A DNA stretch of 64,000 nt from Thereva unica. Taxonomy: Eukaryota > Arthropoda > Insecta > Diptera > Therevidae. Below the pieces are notes generated by a model that was given only the letters and a program-made list of their open reading frames with translations, had not been told where the DNA came from and did not search any database. A program made the position numbers and the translations under genes. The stretch lies in NCBI GenBank assembly GCA_949987705.1, contig OX465281.1:242689143-242753142 (forward strand). Reading direction: 5' to 3'. Within the stretch, counting starts at the first letter, position 1. Every line of letters begins with the position of its first letter. Shown here piece by piece: positions 53,491 to 64,000 of this stretch.

Positions 53491-53655
53491 AGCATCCCAT
53501 GCTTCAGCCTTTTTCAAAACATTTTTATAATTTTCGTGGGAAGCATCAAACAAAAATCTGTATTTGCGGACATTTTCTATTAATATTTCGATTTTTCCAC
53601 TCCTCTTGTCTGAAAGCGGCAAGGCGGTCATGCTAAAATTTGTAATTTTGTACAA
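53374..53655 (-). pseudogene. MADF-domain protein fragment (Harbinger accessory gene)
   Basis: Minus-strand frame with IEILIENVRKYRFLFDASHE then NYKNVLKKAEAWDAS, the start of a MADF (Myb/SANT-like) DNA-binding domain. PIF/Harbinger elements encode such a protein to help transposase reach the nucleus and DNA. It runs into the transposase fragment at about 53480, overlapping it on the other strand, so the two were joined by internal deletion. Confidence 0.65.
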
Positions 53656-53818
53656 CCGGATCGCTTGTCGTCGCTACAAAGTCCAGCAGGCGGCGACAGA
53701 TCGCCTGCTGTTTGACCGAGCTGATGCTAAGTTGTGTAATACAACTAGACCGCCAGACCGCCTCGGTCGTAGATCGCTGCCCGCCGCGACAGACCGCTTT
53801 CTGTGTGCCCGAGCCTTT

Positions 53819-56470
53819 AATATTGAAAGGAGTTTAATCACCCCCTTTAGTCAGAACAAAAATAATTGTCTTTAATACTCACACATAAATTAACTAATTT
53901 TAAAAGGTCACAAAAATTAACTCGAACCTATTCCAGAGAATCTGTTAAATAAAATAAAAGCCCGCAAAATGTCTCAAAGATTTAACTAATTACATTTAAT
54001 TCCTAACTAAGTCAGTTGATGTAAATATTTAAGAGGCGAACATTTCGAACACACTAAGGACCTTCAAGAATTTCAACAAAAAGAAAAAAAAACCAAATCA
54101 AATTCACAGAAACGCAAAAACGAATGAAATATAAATGTAATCCCTAATTTTTAATTTTAGCTCGATTCCTACGGATTCTCCAGCTCCACTCACCAAACTT
54201 CTTTCGTCCTGTTCAAAAAGAACATCATTCTTTCTTCAAGTTCAACAAAAAAAAAGAAATATTTTTCGTCCTTAATTTTAATTCTGCTCGGAAAAGTCCT
54301 TTAAGTTGACATTTTTTTTTTTTTTTTTGTTAAAGAATCCAACGAACATATTTAACACAATTTTCTTCATCAATCCTACCGATCCTGGTACCCCGACTTG
54401 AGAATACTTTTACCTCCTGCTTGAATATTCAAAAAGGATAAAATCAGAAAATCAGAGAACAGAAATTGTGCGGGGGCTTTTCGCCAGCCCACAATTTCCA
54501 AATCTACTTTGAGTCCCTTGTTACCTTCTACTTTGCTCTGTAGGCAACAAAAATACGAGGTGAGGGAGCGAAGGACTCGCGGGGGTATCGGTAAATAAAA
54601 AAGATGAATTGGTAGGGGACTCCTTTTCATCCGGTAAATGGAGCTTCCGCTCCTTCGACGTGTTCTTCCGGCGCAATCAATATCTACCTTATAAAAGGAC
54701 AATAAATTTTATTGGTAGCAATCGTCATCGTTGTGTCCCTCCTCAGACTCCCTATACGTACAGGTGAAAGATGGCAGCCTTGATTCATTCCACAACCACG
54801 CCCTGTGTCCTTTTAAGGTGCCCGACCATCTCCCGGGGGTCATTTGATTAATAATTTTGTATTTGTGCTATAAATTCTGGTCCATTTAACAAGAACTAAA
54901 AGATCCTTTCCGTGGAAGCATTGAATCAATCATAATATCGCAGGCATCGGTAAGCTTTCATCAGTCCACGGCAGCATAATCTCTCTGGCTATATTGTCCC
55001 GACATCGTGCTGTATCTGAAGGTCCTCTGCTATCCAATACACTCTCCTGTGCAGTCCTGCAGGATTATGCCGGAGATGTACTGTCGTTGATTGCTGCAAA
55101 TGGTGGATCGGCCAAAATTCCGGGAAATGCCCAGCCATGTGTGCAAAAAGGAGACAACTACGTTTTATAGTGACACTTTAGAGTTCTCGGGGACCCACTT
55201 GAAGTCCTTTATCCTGTTGTGATATTCCTGAACCGACAGGAAAGCTTTTATGGGGCAATCAACTATGCCAGAACGACAGCGCCTTGTTAAGAGCATCGTA
55301 TATGTGCGTGCAGGATGGGGCGAAAGAAATGAAATATCATGCCCTTAATCTGTGTTTAAAGGCTGCTTTGAATATTCGGCATAAAAGGGTCGAAAATCGT
55401 CCTTGGACTGGCAGCTCTCTGCGCTAGGATTTTGGATGGGGCGTGATTACGTTTCACCCAGATGGAATTGTATCGGGATCCTGAGAATGGCAGATATGCC
55501 CCTAGGGGACTTTTTATATTGTTCAACGCCGACCCTAATTTCTGTCGTTCACTAGAAGGCAATTTTTTATCTTGGGCAACATTCTAGCTCATTTTTTACT
55601 GCCGAGAAGTTGAATGTCTTCTCTCGATGCTTAATTAAGCTGAAAGTTTTTCAACGTTTAAATTTGAAAAATAGGAAATTGCGGTTACGCAAAGGAAAAA
55701 AGTTTTATTTTTTTTTCAAGGTTGCCACAATTAAGATAACAATCATCTTTAATTACTTTAAAAGTATTACGTGACTACAGCACAATTATTTAAAAATTAA
55801 TCTATTACTATAAGCCTTCAAAACACGAACTCACAAAAAAAAATTAATTCCAAAGAGAAAAATTGGAAGTGCTGCTCCTGAGAGCTAATTTTGAGCACTG
55901 CTATATATGCTTCCAAGGAAGCATTACTGGGGCTTATAGAACGAAGAACGAGAGATTATCTTGGTTACCATAAAGACTGGCATTAGCATATTCCAAGGCC
56001 GGTTCTCGTTACCAGAAGAAGACAAGCAGCATTGAACGTTGTTATTATACTTAGTTGGGGGACCGCTTTGGTAAAACCACACTCGCGCTTGGAAAGTAAC
56101 AGGCAATTGCAGAAGATGAAGCAAAATAAAAGCTTTTCGACAGCGGAACTTATTCACATATTCACAGGCCTCCATGAATATCCCTATGGGGAATTAAAGC
56201 AAAATCAAAGAAATTTCAAAAGTGTCTTCCGAGACGCCGCTATAATCGTTTGCTATTGTTATTGGAAAATAGTAGTATATTTTAAAATATCCAAATGGAA
56301 GCTTCATTGTTCATTGAAATACTGTTGATGGTCACCTGATTTTAAAACTAGAGGAGCTCTGAATCTACCGCGACCAGGCATAGTTAGTCCCAATCTCATG
56401 CACAGTAGATATAAGAGAGTGACTGGACAAAGTTTGAGGTTTGTTGAATTATGTACTATCTGTCGTTTTC
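53819..56470. other. No supportable gene
   Basis: AT-rich with a poly-T run near 54310-54330. The minus frames 54376-54702 and 55356-55562 have no recognised domain. Confidence 0.35.
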
Positions 56471-56980
56471 TGGTTCTTAGGCTAATAAGCGTTTTTTGAT
56501 TATTGTCTCCATGGTTTTAGAGAGAATAGAAGTAATTGCTCTTGGGCGGAAGTTTGAGGAAAGGATGGTGTCACCTTTTTTAGGTATCGGCTGAACATGT
56601 GCAAGTTTCCAAGAATCTAGATAAACTCCGAAGAAGTATGATAGGGCAAAAAGTTGGCGCAGTGGTTTAGCCAAAGGTGAGGCGCTTTTTTTAAGACGAT
56701 AGGTGTTGTATTTTCGGGTCTAGTGGATTTGTTGGCATCGAGCGCCTTGAGGCACCTATAAACCACTCGAGTCCTGAATAAAATGCGGTCCATTGAATGG
56801 GTATTGTGCTCGAGTACAGGCGGTAGCGTATCTGTTTCGGGTAAAGAAGAATTTGAGGCGAACAGAGATCCTAGTAAAACAGTTTGATTTAGATTTGTCT
56901 GTCCTTTTCAACGTAGATTAAAGAAGGAGTTGTGAATGTATTGAAATCCTTCTTGGTGGAACTTACCAAGAACCAGAAGG
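56471..56980 (-). mobile_element. CR1-like LINE RT fragment (copy A)
   Basis: The minus strand reads LDANKSTR, then PLAKPLRQLFALSYFFGVYL and ITSILSKTMETIIKKRLL, the same RT segment as in the larger copy at 57281-58935 but truncated and frame-broken. Confidence 0.75.
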
Positions 56981-57280
56981 TTTTGCTACCATCGCTTTTA
57001 CTAATGAGCTTAGCTTAAAAGAAACCGTTGCACCAGGCCAAATTCAGTCTTTCAACAGATTCGGTCCGGAGTCCGGAGAGGTCATCTTTTCCTGTCCTAT
57101 ACCGGGCCGAAGTGTACGATCCGGTAGGTCAAACCGCACATATAACACATACAGATCTCAGGCCTTGTCGAGGTGTACGATCCGACAGTCTACTCCTGAA
57201 AATATTTTCTAGAGCGTGTCGAGGTATGACAAATATCGAACACCCCATTATATCCATATTCCTCTAGACCGCAATGTTAA

Positions 57281-58935
57281 TTTTTTTTTTTTTTTTTTAT
57301 GAAAAAACCAAGCTTAGGTGTAGTTCATGGTGCAATGTCTAGTAGTAAGCTTGGTTTGAAGAATAGAGGAGAATAGGAAAGGTTAGAGGGGGTCTGGAGG
57401 GTGTAGAAGAAAATGACGATGAACCTCACGTTTGAACTTTAAGGTGTTGTACGAGTTCGGAAATACTGACTGCGGGAGATTATTCCACAGTCGAATTGTT
57501 CTATTCATAAACGAACTTCTAAACCGTATTGTGCGTGAACGAGGGGGCTGTAGGGTATGGGGGTGAGCCGAGCGGGCTAGTCTTGTGTTGCGGGAAAAGT
57601 ATTGCCGTGCAGGCAGGAGGTCCTGAATTTCGGTGGAACAGTCGTCATGGTAATAGCGATAAAGTATGGAGAGGGCTGCTACATTCCTACGGTGGCTCAA
57701 GGTGTCTATGGAGGCGCGAAAGGGGCCATCACCAATGAGTTTGAGGGCACGATTTTGCACCTTGTCGAGACAAGCCAAGGTGGTTTTTGGGGCGCCTGCC
57801 CAGATATGCGAGTTGTATTCGAGGCGCGGCCGAATGTAGGATTTGTATATTGTAGCCAATGCGGCTGGCTGGAGGAGGAACTTGCATCTCTTGAGAAATC
57901 CAAGGCATTGGGAGGCTTGTTTGGCGATTTGGAATATGTGATCGTCCCATCGCAAATGCTCCGTTAAAGTTACCCCTAGGATGTTGAGAGTTGAGTCAGC
58001 CGTTAGATTCTCTCCATCCACCGAGACAGGAGGAAGGTCGGTACAATTTTTGTTGGAGATCAGACAGTGCTTCGTTTTTGTGGCATTGAATTCGACGCGG
58101 TTCATTTCGCCCCAATGAAGAATCGATTTAATATCCCGGTTGATCGAAGCCGACATCAGTTGACGGTGGCAAAGACAAGGTCTGGCACGTGCTTGTCTTA
58201 TATTGTCGAAAGAGTAAGAGAAATTCAGAGTACCGTCATCAGCGAAGCAGTGAAGTGGGTTGGAGGGGATTGAGAGCAGATCATTAATGAAGATTAGAAA
58301 AAGTGCGGGTGAAAGAATTGACCCCTGGGGAACTCCGGCCGAATTGGCGTGGGGGTTGGATTCGACGCCATCCAATACTACCTTGATTGAACGGCATGAA
58401 AGAAAGCTCTTAATCCAGTTCCTTAGAACTAAGTGTATACCAATAGCTTGGAGTTTATTCAACAGAGCTGGGTGCCATACTCTGTCAAAAGCCTTTGATA
58501 TATCTAGAGCAACCAGGCTAGACTCACCAAAGCTGTGAATGCTTTGGTTGATACGCTCAGTTAAACACACAAGCAAATCGCCAGTAGACCGTTTAGATCT
58601 GAAGCCGTATTGCCTGTCGTGTATAATTTGGTTGGATTCTAGATATTTCATCAGCTTTTTATTGATTATTGTCTCCATGATTTTGGAGAGAACAGAAGTA
58701 ATTGCTATTGGGCGGTAGTTTAAGGGGTCGCTGGCTTCACATTTTTTTGGGATTGGCTGAACATGAGCTAGTTTCCAAGAGTCGGGATACACTCCGGAGA
58801 AGTAAGACAGGGCAAAAAGTTTGCGCAGAGGTTTAGCCAAAGGTGAGGCACATTTTTTAAGTACCATAGGGGGGATTTTGTCGCGACCAGTGGATTTATT
58901 GGCGTTAATACCACTAACTACCGTAACACACATTT
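57281..58935 (-). mobile_element. 5'-truncated CR1-like LINE with poly-A tail (copy B)
   Basis: The minus-strand RT gene is followed by an approximately 80-bp 3' end and a poly-A tract (T run 57281-57298). The 5' end is lost at about 58935, as usual for incomplete reverse transcription. Confidence 0.85.
57383..58933 (-). CDS. LINE reverse transcriptase, N-terminally truncated, 516 aa
   Basis: A single open frame covering the RT and C-terminal region: NANKSTGRDKIPPMVLKKCA at the start, NYRPIAITSVLSKIMETI, LVALDISKAFDRVWHPALL, AGVPQGSILSPALFLIFIND, CFADDGTLNF (catalytic FADD), then the thumb SYIRPRLEYNSHIWAGAP and the tail FRSSFMNRTIRLWNNLPQSV. The endonuclease is missing. The first codon is probably not a true start because the element is 5'-truncated. 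Conservation of a long frame suggests a fairly recent insertion. Confidence 0.85.
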   Translation of the reverse strand: MCVTVVSGINANKSTGRDKIPPMVLKKCASPLAKPLRKLFALSYFSGVYPDSWKLAHVQPIPKKCEASDPLNYRPIAITSVLSKIMETIINKKLMKYLESNQIIHDRQYGFRSKRSTGDLLVCLTERINQSIHSFGESSLVALDISKAFDRVWHPALLNKLQAIGIHLVLRNWIKSFLSCRSIKVVLDGVESNPHANSAGVPQGSILSPALFLIFINDLLSIPSNPLHCFADDGTLNFSYSFDNIRQARARPCLCHRQLMSASINRDIKSILHWGEMNRVEFNATKTKHCLISNKNCTDLPPVSVDGENLTADSTLNILGVTLTEHLRWDDHIFQIAKQASQCLGFLKRCKFLLQPAALATIYKSYIRPRLEYNSHIWAGAPKTTLACLDKVQNRALKLIGDGPFRASIDTLSHRRNVAALSILYRYYHDDCSTEIQDLLPARQYFSRNTRLARSAHPHTLQPPRSRTIRFRSSFMNRTIRLWNNLPQSVFPNSYNTLKFKREVHRHFLLHPPDPL

Positions 58936-61400
58936 AGAGACTCGTAATAAGTAGGTAGTTACTTTAAACATCTATCCAGAGATAATGAGTAGTTGCTTAG
59001 ATTGAAGAGATTAAAATTGTTAGTACATAAGGACTTCGAATGTGTTAGGCAAACATCCCTTAAAAATTAGGTTTAGAGAACCACAGAACGTAACACAATT
59101 ACAATAGGATGTGTTTTTTTTTCAGTCTTCAGAGAACGCTCTGTGCACTTGCGCAATCGCTTCAAGAATCGCTTGGCTCATTCGTAAGCTCTCAATAAGG
59201 CCTTTTTTTAAGCAGGTTCATGTATTTGCTAATTTTTTGTTGATCGTAGTAATGTAAAATTATCACCAGATAATGGGGTTGCTTCTAATTCTCAGTTACC
59301 GTTTATCAAACTATGAAATTTTTTTTACACCACTTCAAGAAGACTTTTGGAATGGACAATCAAGTTTCCCTCTTTGTCTTTTGTGTATGTGTGGGAGGCG
59401 GGATGAAATTTCTCATACCACGAACTCTTCAGTAGAAACTCCTAACCTTGGTACGGTTTTCGCCTTATTCGAGCTAAAATAAACCAGGGCCTTACAACGG
59501 GCGTACACAGGCCGCTTGGTTTTTTAAGGGGCATATGATGGGCGCAGAATTTTTAACTATTTTTAATGGGGAACTGGGTATATCAAAAAGATTTTTTTTT
59601 CTTTCGCATCACAGTACAAACGTACATCCGTCGGTGTGTATGTGTATGTGTGATGTACGGCCATACAGTCCTGCATACAACTCTCTGATGCCCGTCACAT
59701 GGTCGAGGACTAGGTTTCAATCATGGTCGGCGTTCGCCCGTTGTAAAGCCATATTTTATTTTCACTCGGGCGTGGTGCGAGAATATTTCTATTCTCCTTT
59801 GGAGGATTGTGATGAAAATTTTTGTATGCTAAGCTTTCCAGTGCTATTCCTTTAAAATTTAAGCATTTTGTTTGCTCCCTTTCTCATTGATCGGACACAA
59901 ATAACGCATGTTTGCCACTTCGGGGACATTTTTGTTTGGCTCGTTTCAGATCATTCGAATAAGTCCTTGTGTTTTTAGTTATAACGCAGCTTCCACATAT
60001 TTGAAGAACTCTTCTAGGTAAACAGTCCCCCACTGGAAACTTGTTATTGTTCTTGGGTTTGATAGTCATATTCTTCATGACTTTGATATGACATTTAACC
60101 ACATAAAATTACACAAAAATTATGAATGTGGCCAATAAAGCTGATTTTATTTATTCAATTAATTCAAAAATTGATCTTTCGATTCATAAATTTAACATAA
60201 GCATTTTTGTTCCTAAGCAAATATTTTTCTTGCAAATTATCAATGCTTAAACAAAAAATTTAAATGAAAATAAATTACACATTGTTTTTGTGACATTTAG
60301 TAAAATGCCAAAGAAATTTTCAACAATTCACTCCAATTCGCAAAAAATATTTTTAAAAAAATAGAAGGGAATATTCGAGTTGGGAGTTATTATTATTGTT
60401 TGAGTTATATTTTTGCTGTTCTTGTTTCAGTGATTTTTAATTTTTAATAAACAAACACCAAAAACATATTATCATTAATTTGCGGAAATTAATTAATAAA
60501 AGCTCCACTAAAACAATGTGTGTGCTGTTAAGGACTCGCAGTCCGACCATACGCTTACCAAACCATAAAGTAGCACAAATGCCCTTGAAATGTAAACAAT
60601 ACACAAATTACGGAAAAAAATTGATTAATAAATCGCTTTTATTTAAACCATCCATGATTACATTTGCATTTAAATTACCTCGAAAATTACCGCGAATACA
60701 ATTTTTTTATTTTATTACTTGGTATTTATTATTTTTATTGCTGCATACTGGGGCACTGGGACTCGTGAGTGCCGATGTCGGTCTACTTGACTCAGCAGTT
60801 ATGATTTTCGATAATTTTTTACAAAATAAAAATGCTGGCAGCGAAATTGAATAAAATTTAAAATTGGCAATCATCCAGTGGAATATCATGTGCAAGCGCT
60901 TAAGGGATGTTAAAACGATGGAGATGTTAAAGGATATTTGGGGGACGGGCCGAAATAGTCGATAATTATTTGGGAGGAGCTTCCGGATGCATAGAGAATT
61001 TCTACGGAAAAGTGGGACAAAAAAATGCATTTTTACTTTCATCCTTTCGAAGAACTTTAAAGACTGTGGAAGTGGAAACAAATAAGATTTTTCCGGGGCG
61101 GTATATGGGGGCAGGCTAACATAGTTTTAGATAAGTGAAGATTTCTTTCATAAAAACTAATTCCGGCTTAAAAGCAAAATTGGCATGACCAAAGTTTACC
61201 TAGTATTAAGGTGGCATAGCATTCCTACAAGACTGCCCGCCGCTAACCACGATGGCTGCATTTCTGGCTCCGCCGGTACAGTTCAATGCCACTACAGCCG
61301 AATATTTTCACACTTTAATAAACAGCTTGCTGCTATAAACTATCGTACTCGCCTATGTGTATGTAGGGAATCATGAGGTCACCTGCAGTCCACGGCCTGT
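58936..61400. other. No confident gene; one frame with a possible signal peptide
   Basis: AT-rich. The plus frame at 60480-60854 contains, from an internal ATG near 60654, a hydrophobic run FFYFITWYLLFLLLHTGALG followed by LVSADVGLLDSA, which could be a secretory signal in a first exon. No splice donor with a strong consensus follows. Confidence 0.35.
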
Positions 61401-61800
61401 CCGGCGGATGCCTCAAGTCGTTATCCCTCAATGAGACTGAGTGATATATGGCCTTCATCGGACGTAACTTGACGACCTGGCCTGCCAGCGGCTTGCAGAC
61501 CTGGCCTTAAAGGTTGTGGCCTGCCGGCAACAGCACTGAACAATTGCTCCCTCGGAACCCTGATCGATCGAGCGCTCAGATATGTGCGAGCCAGATCGGT
61601 CAATAAGTCGTATTTTAGTTTTCCAAGAGACACTATTCGGCCTACACACATTCGCGTTCTCAAAACATTCGGCTTGCTTTTCAGTTTTCTCTTCAAATCT
61701 TTTCGCTCACTGGTTAGAGTCTTCCAATTTCGTAGGCCCAACAAGTGTGCAGCGTCAGCTTTTACGGCTTCAAACCAGCCGATACGCCGATACATTTCGT
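61400..61800 (-). mobile_element. RTE-like LINE 3' fragment
   Basis: The minus strand reads GWFEAVKADAAHLLGLRNWK then TLTSERKDLKRKLK, the C-terminal motif of RTE-like ORF2. It is a third relative of the pieces at 49350 and 36985. Confidence 0.75.
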
Positions 61801-62714
61801 ATCAGTGGCTTCCGTGATGAATTTTTCACGGACATTCACACAGCACCGGCTTCTTCCGTATCGGTGATCAATGTTCAATGACATTCGACATTTTAGTTTT
61901 GAAATGTGCATCATGGAATTTATGGGGGAGATAGTGGGTTCGATCCTTCGGGAAGTGGTCATACAGAAACAGGTTTGAGTGTATTTCAAATAAACCTTAC
62001 CTAAATTTCTGTTGAGTTCCTATAAAATTATCCATTGAATTTAAAAAATATTTGTTTAACGTCCGGGACAGCAGGAAATTGGTAAACGCAAGTCCCATTG
62101 CAAACCTTAAGGAGTCATCTTCCTTTGGTAAGGATATGGATAAAAACAGTTGCCTATGTGGATCAGATGACGAACCTAGTATCCGCCATCAGCGAGATTA
62201 AGGAACTGGTTCTTGGAAAGTTTAGCGTTGACGCACGTAGTCTAACAAAAACAAATATGTAATGAAGACTCCGGATTGGTTGCTCAACCCCAGATTCCCA
62301 TCCAAATACTAAAATTTGGAATATCTCTCGGACGTTAACGAAACGCCGTCAAAAATCAAGAAGGCAGTACCCTGGGTTTCAAAACTTGCTAGCTGAGGGT
62401 CGTGGAGGTTGAGACTCCGGAAGTACTACCTTAACACCCTGCACCATCACTTACCTGGACATGAGGTTCTCCTTGCGAGTCGGACGCAAAATACTGATGA
62501 GAACGAAGAAGAGATCCGCATTACTAACTCTTGGGCGGAGTAACCTAGTTAGCTGCTATGGCTTGTGGTCTTTTTTTAGTACCTTATTCTGAAAATATAT
62601 TTATTGTCCAACCATCCCGCCATACCACCTTTCCCACCCAAAACTCAGTTATGATTTACAACAGTTCTATATAATTCTTTACATCAATTCAAACATAACA
62701 TTTACCATTCATTA
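61801..62714. other. No recognisable gene
   Basis: No motif noticed in either strand. Confidence 0.4.
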
Positions 62715-63173
62715 GGGCCTCGGTAGTCTAGGGGTAAGGCGCCTGACTACTATCCCCAGAGGTCCCGGGTTCGATTCCCGGCGGTGCCACGGTCCTAGCC
62801 TTTCCCAATTTCCCGCCTACATAACTTTCCTTCTTTCTTCTTCCCTCTTTGCATTCCTGATTCCTCCTGTCATAGCCTTCACTAGTTCTCTTCCCCGCTC
62901 CACCAAGCGCATGTCATCGGTTGGTTGATGAGATTCAACTCGTTTCAGGAGGCATAACACTCCAGCGAGTTGTTCTCGATGCCCCGATGTCAGAGTCGCG
63001 AAATGGTTGGGAGTAGGTGAAATAAAAATACCGCAGCTAGGTTGTGACAGTTCTTTCCTTCACTTCTCTCTCTATCTTCCGACTAGAGCTGCTGTTCGAC
63101 ATTTCAAAAATAAATACATGGTCGACAGTACAAAGGGGCCTTCCCTAAGTCTCTAGTGTGTCACATAAAAAAA
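62715..63173 (+). repeat. tRNA-derived SINE, about 460 bp
   Basis: The tRNA-like head carries an A-box TAGTCTAGGGGTAAGGC (62724-62740) and a B-box GGTTCGATTCC (62768-62778) ending in CGGCGGTGCCA. The 5' acceptor strand (GGGCCTC) does not pair with the 3' side (CGGTGCC) and the anticodon stem is imperfect, so it is not a functional tRNA. A unique body of about 380 bp and an A-rich end follow. Confidence 0.7.
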
Positions 63174-63249
63174 AATCGCACAAATTAAATCACAGGGGAC
63201 TAAAATTGAATAGAATTAAATTAATATAAACAACCAGTATACTCCAATT

Positions 63250-64000
63250 ATTAACTTCCCAGTATAGGAAGTTATTGTAATCGGTCCGAAAATCGAAATC
63301 GAAAATTTCAACGTATTTTCATCTTTCAAGGTCCCAGGAGCATTTTAAGCAAAAAATTGGGAGGATGTATGTGTGTGTGTGTGTGTATGTGCGTACGGAT
63401 GTGGTCCTTTTTTCCTGCACGATATCGCGCGAACCAAAACTGATATCGACTTCGTTGAGGTGTCGTTCGAAGCGTATTAACCGAAATATGATCTGAAAAG
63501 ATTTTCATGAAATTCGGTCCAGCCGTTTTTTTGTTTAAGCGACGTAAGTGATTTTAGTACCTGCACGATATCGCCCGAACCACGAAAGATATTGACTTAC
63601 TTGAGGTGCCGTTCGAAGCGTATTAGCGACAATATAATCTGGAAAGATTTTTATAATATTCGGTCCAGCGGTTTTTCGGTTTAAATGACTTAAGTGATTT
63701 TTGTACCTGCACGATATCGCGCGAACTATAAAAGATATCGACTTAGTTGAAGTGCCGTTCGAAGAGTATTAACCAAAATATAATCTGAAAAGATTTTCAT
63801 GAAATTCGGTCCAGCCGTTTTTTTATTGTTTAAGCGGCGTAAGTGATTTTTGTACCGGCACGATATCGCCCGAACCACGAAAGATATTGACTTACTTGAG
63901 TTGCCGTTCGAAGCGTATTAGCGACAATATAATCTGAAAACATTTTTATAATATTCGGTCCAGCGGTTTTTTGGTTTAAAAGACTTAAGTGATTTTGTAC
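63250..64000 (+). repeat. Dispersed repeat with four 147-bp tandem units, runs off the edge
   Basis: It begins with the imperfect palindrome AACTTCCCAGTATAGGAAGTT and a TG microsatellite. Units start at about 63414, 63561, 63707 and 63855 with CCTGCACGATATCGCGCGAA and end with 'ttaagtgattttTGTA'. It is the inverted relative of 8237-8732. Confidence 0.8.

Larger units (their letters stand above)
53057..53818. mobile_element. PIF/Harbinger deletion derivative, 0.76 kb
   Basis: Nearly perfect inverted ends of about 46 bp, starting AAAGGCTCGGGCACACAGAA and continuing through GCGGCGGGCAGCGATC. They enclose the beginning of a Harbinger transposase (plus strand) and a MADF-domain fragment (minus strand), the two genes an autonomous PIF/Harbinger carries. 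I could not make out a clean 3-bp target duplication. Confidence 0.8.

Noticed and set aside
62715..62792. Functional tRNA gene
   Set aside because: Boxes A and B are present, but the acceptor and anticodon stems do not pair; it is the head of a SINE.

Overview
The window is a transposon-dense piece of an animal genome, most probably an insect. It is AT-rich with scattered microsatellites. No confident spliced host gene is visible. The evidence for an insect is the repeat content: an ORF1 fragment resembling the insect LINE domain DUF4780, RTE-like and CR1/Jockey-like LINEs, Ty3/gypsy, hAT, PIF/Harbinger and a tRNA-derived SINE, together with a Polinton/adintovirus-like element. The species cannot be fixed from the sequence alone.

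The centrepiece is a 15.8-kb Polinton-like (virus-like) element at 13545-29375. It has 2566-bp terminal inverted repeats that look identical, AG...CT ends and a 6-bp target duplication AGAGTA. Each end carries a 17-bp-arm hairpin starting 15 bp from the terminus. Each terminal repeat carries a complete 127-codon gene, so that gene is present twice. Inside lie a protein-primed family-B DNA polymerase (split by a truncated hAT copy), a minus-strand protein that joins a parvovirus-type phospholipase A2 domain to a Polinton/adintovirus pX-like tail, remnants of an adenain-type protease fused to another reading frame, and an A32/FtsK-HerA packaging ATPase with one frameshift. These are followed by a 2.3-kb 13/21-bp minisatellite and a gene for an acidic protein resembling a DUF8207 family. 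I found no integrase, hexon-like major capsid or penton gene. The copy is therefore an internally rearranged, defective relic with recently homogenised or young terminal repeats.

Left flank (1-13544): a decayed RTE-like LINE (640-2515); a non-autonomous hAT with 8-bp TSD (3268-4956) holding a LINE ORF1 fragment; a copy of a cryptic-palindrome repeat (8237-8732); a 1.5-kb foldback element (8856-10384); and a short-TIR DNA element (10493-11824). Right flank (29382-64000): a degenerate Ty3/gypsy pol on the minus strand (30140-31990) interrupted by a MITE; long stretches with little recognisable content; and an 8-kb hAT (40290-48335, TSD GTAACTAG). The hAT contains a nested SWIM-zinc-finger element and a full-length 5.1-kb LINE with two intact ORFs, which overlap at a canonical -1 slippery heptamer. 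Further right are a MITE inside a LINE tail, RTE-like fragments, a deletion-derivative Harbinger with transposase and MADF pieces (53057-53818), two copies of one CR1-like LINE, a SINE, and a 147-bp tandem repeat running off the right edge.

Within the Polinton-like element the parts form a logical set: polymerase and the inverted ends for protein-primed replication, ATPase for genome packaging, PLA2/pX for virion structure and membrane breach, and protease for maturation. The reading frames for polymerase, protease and ATPase are broken here.
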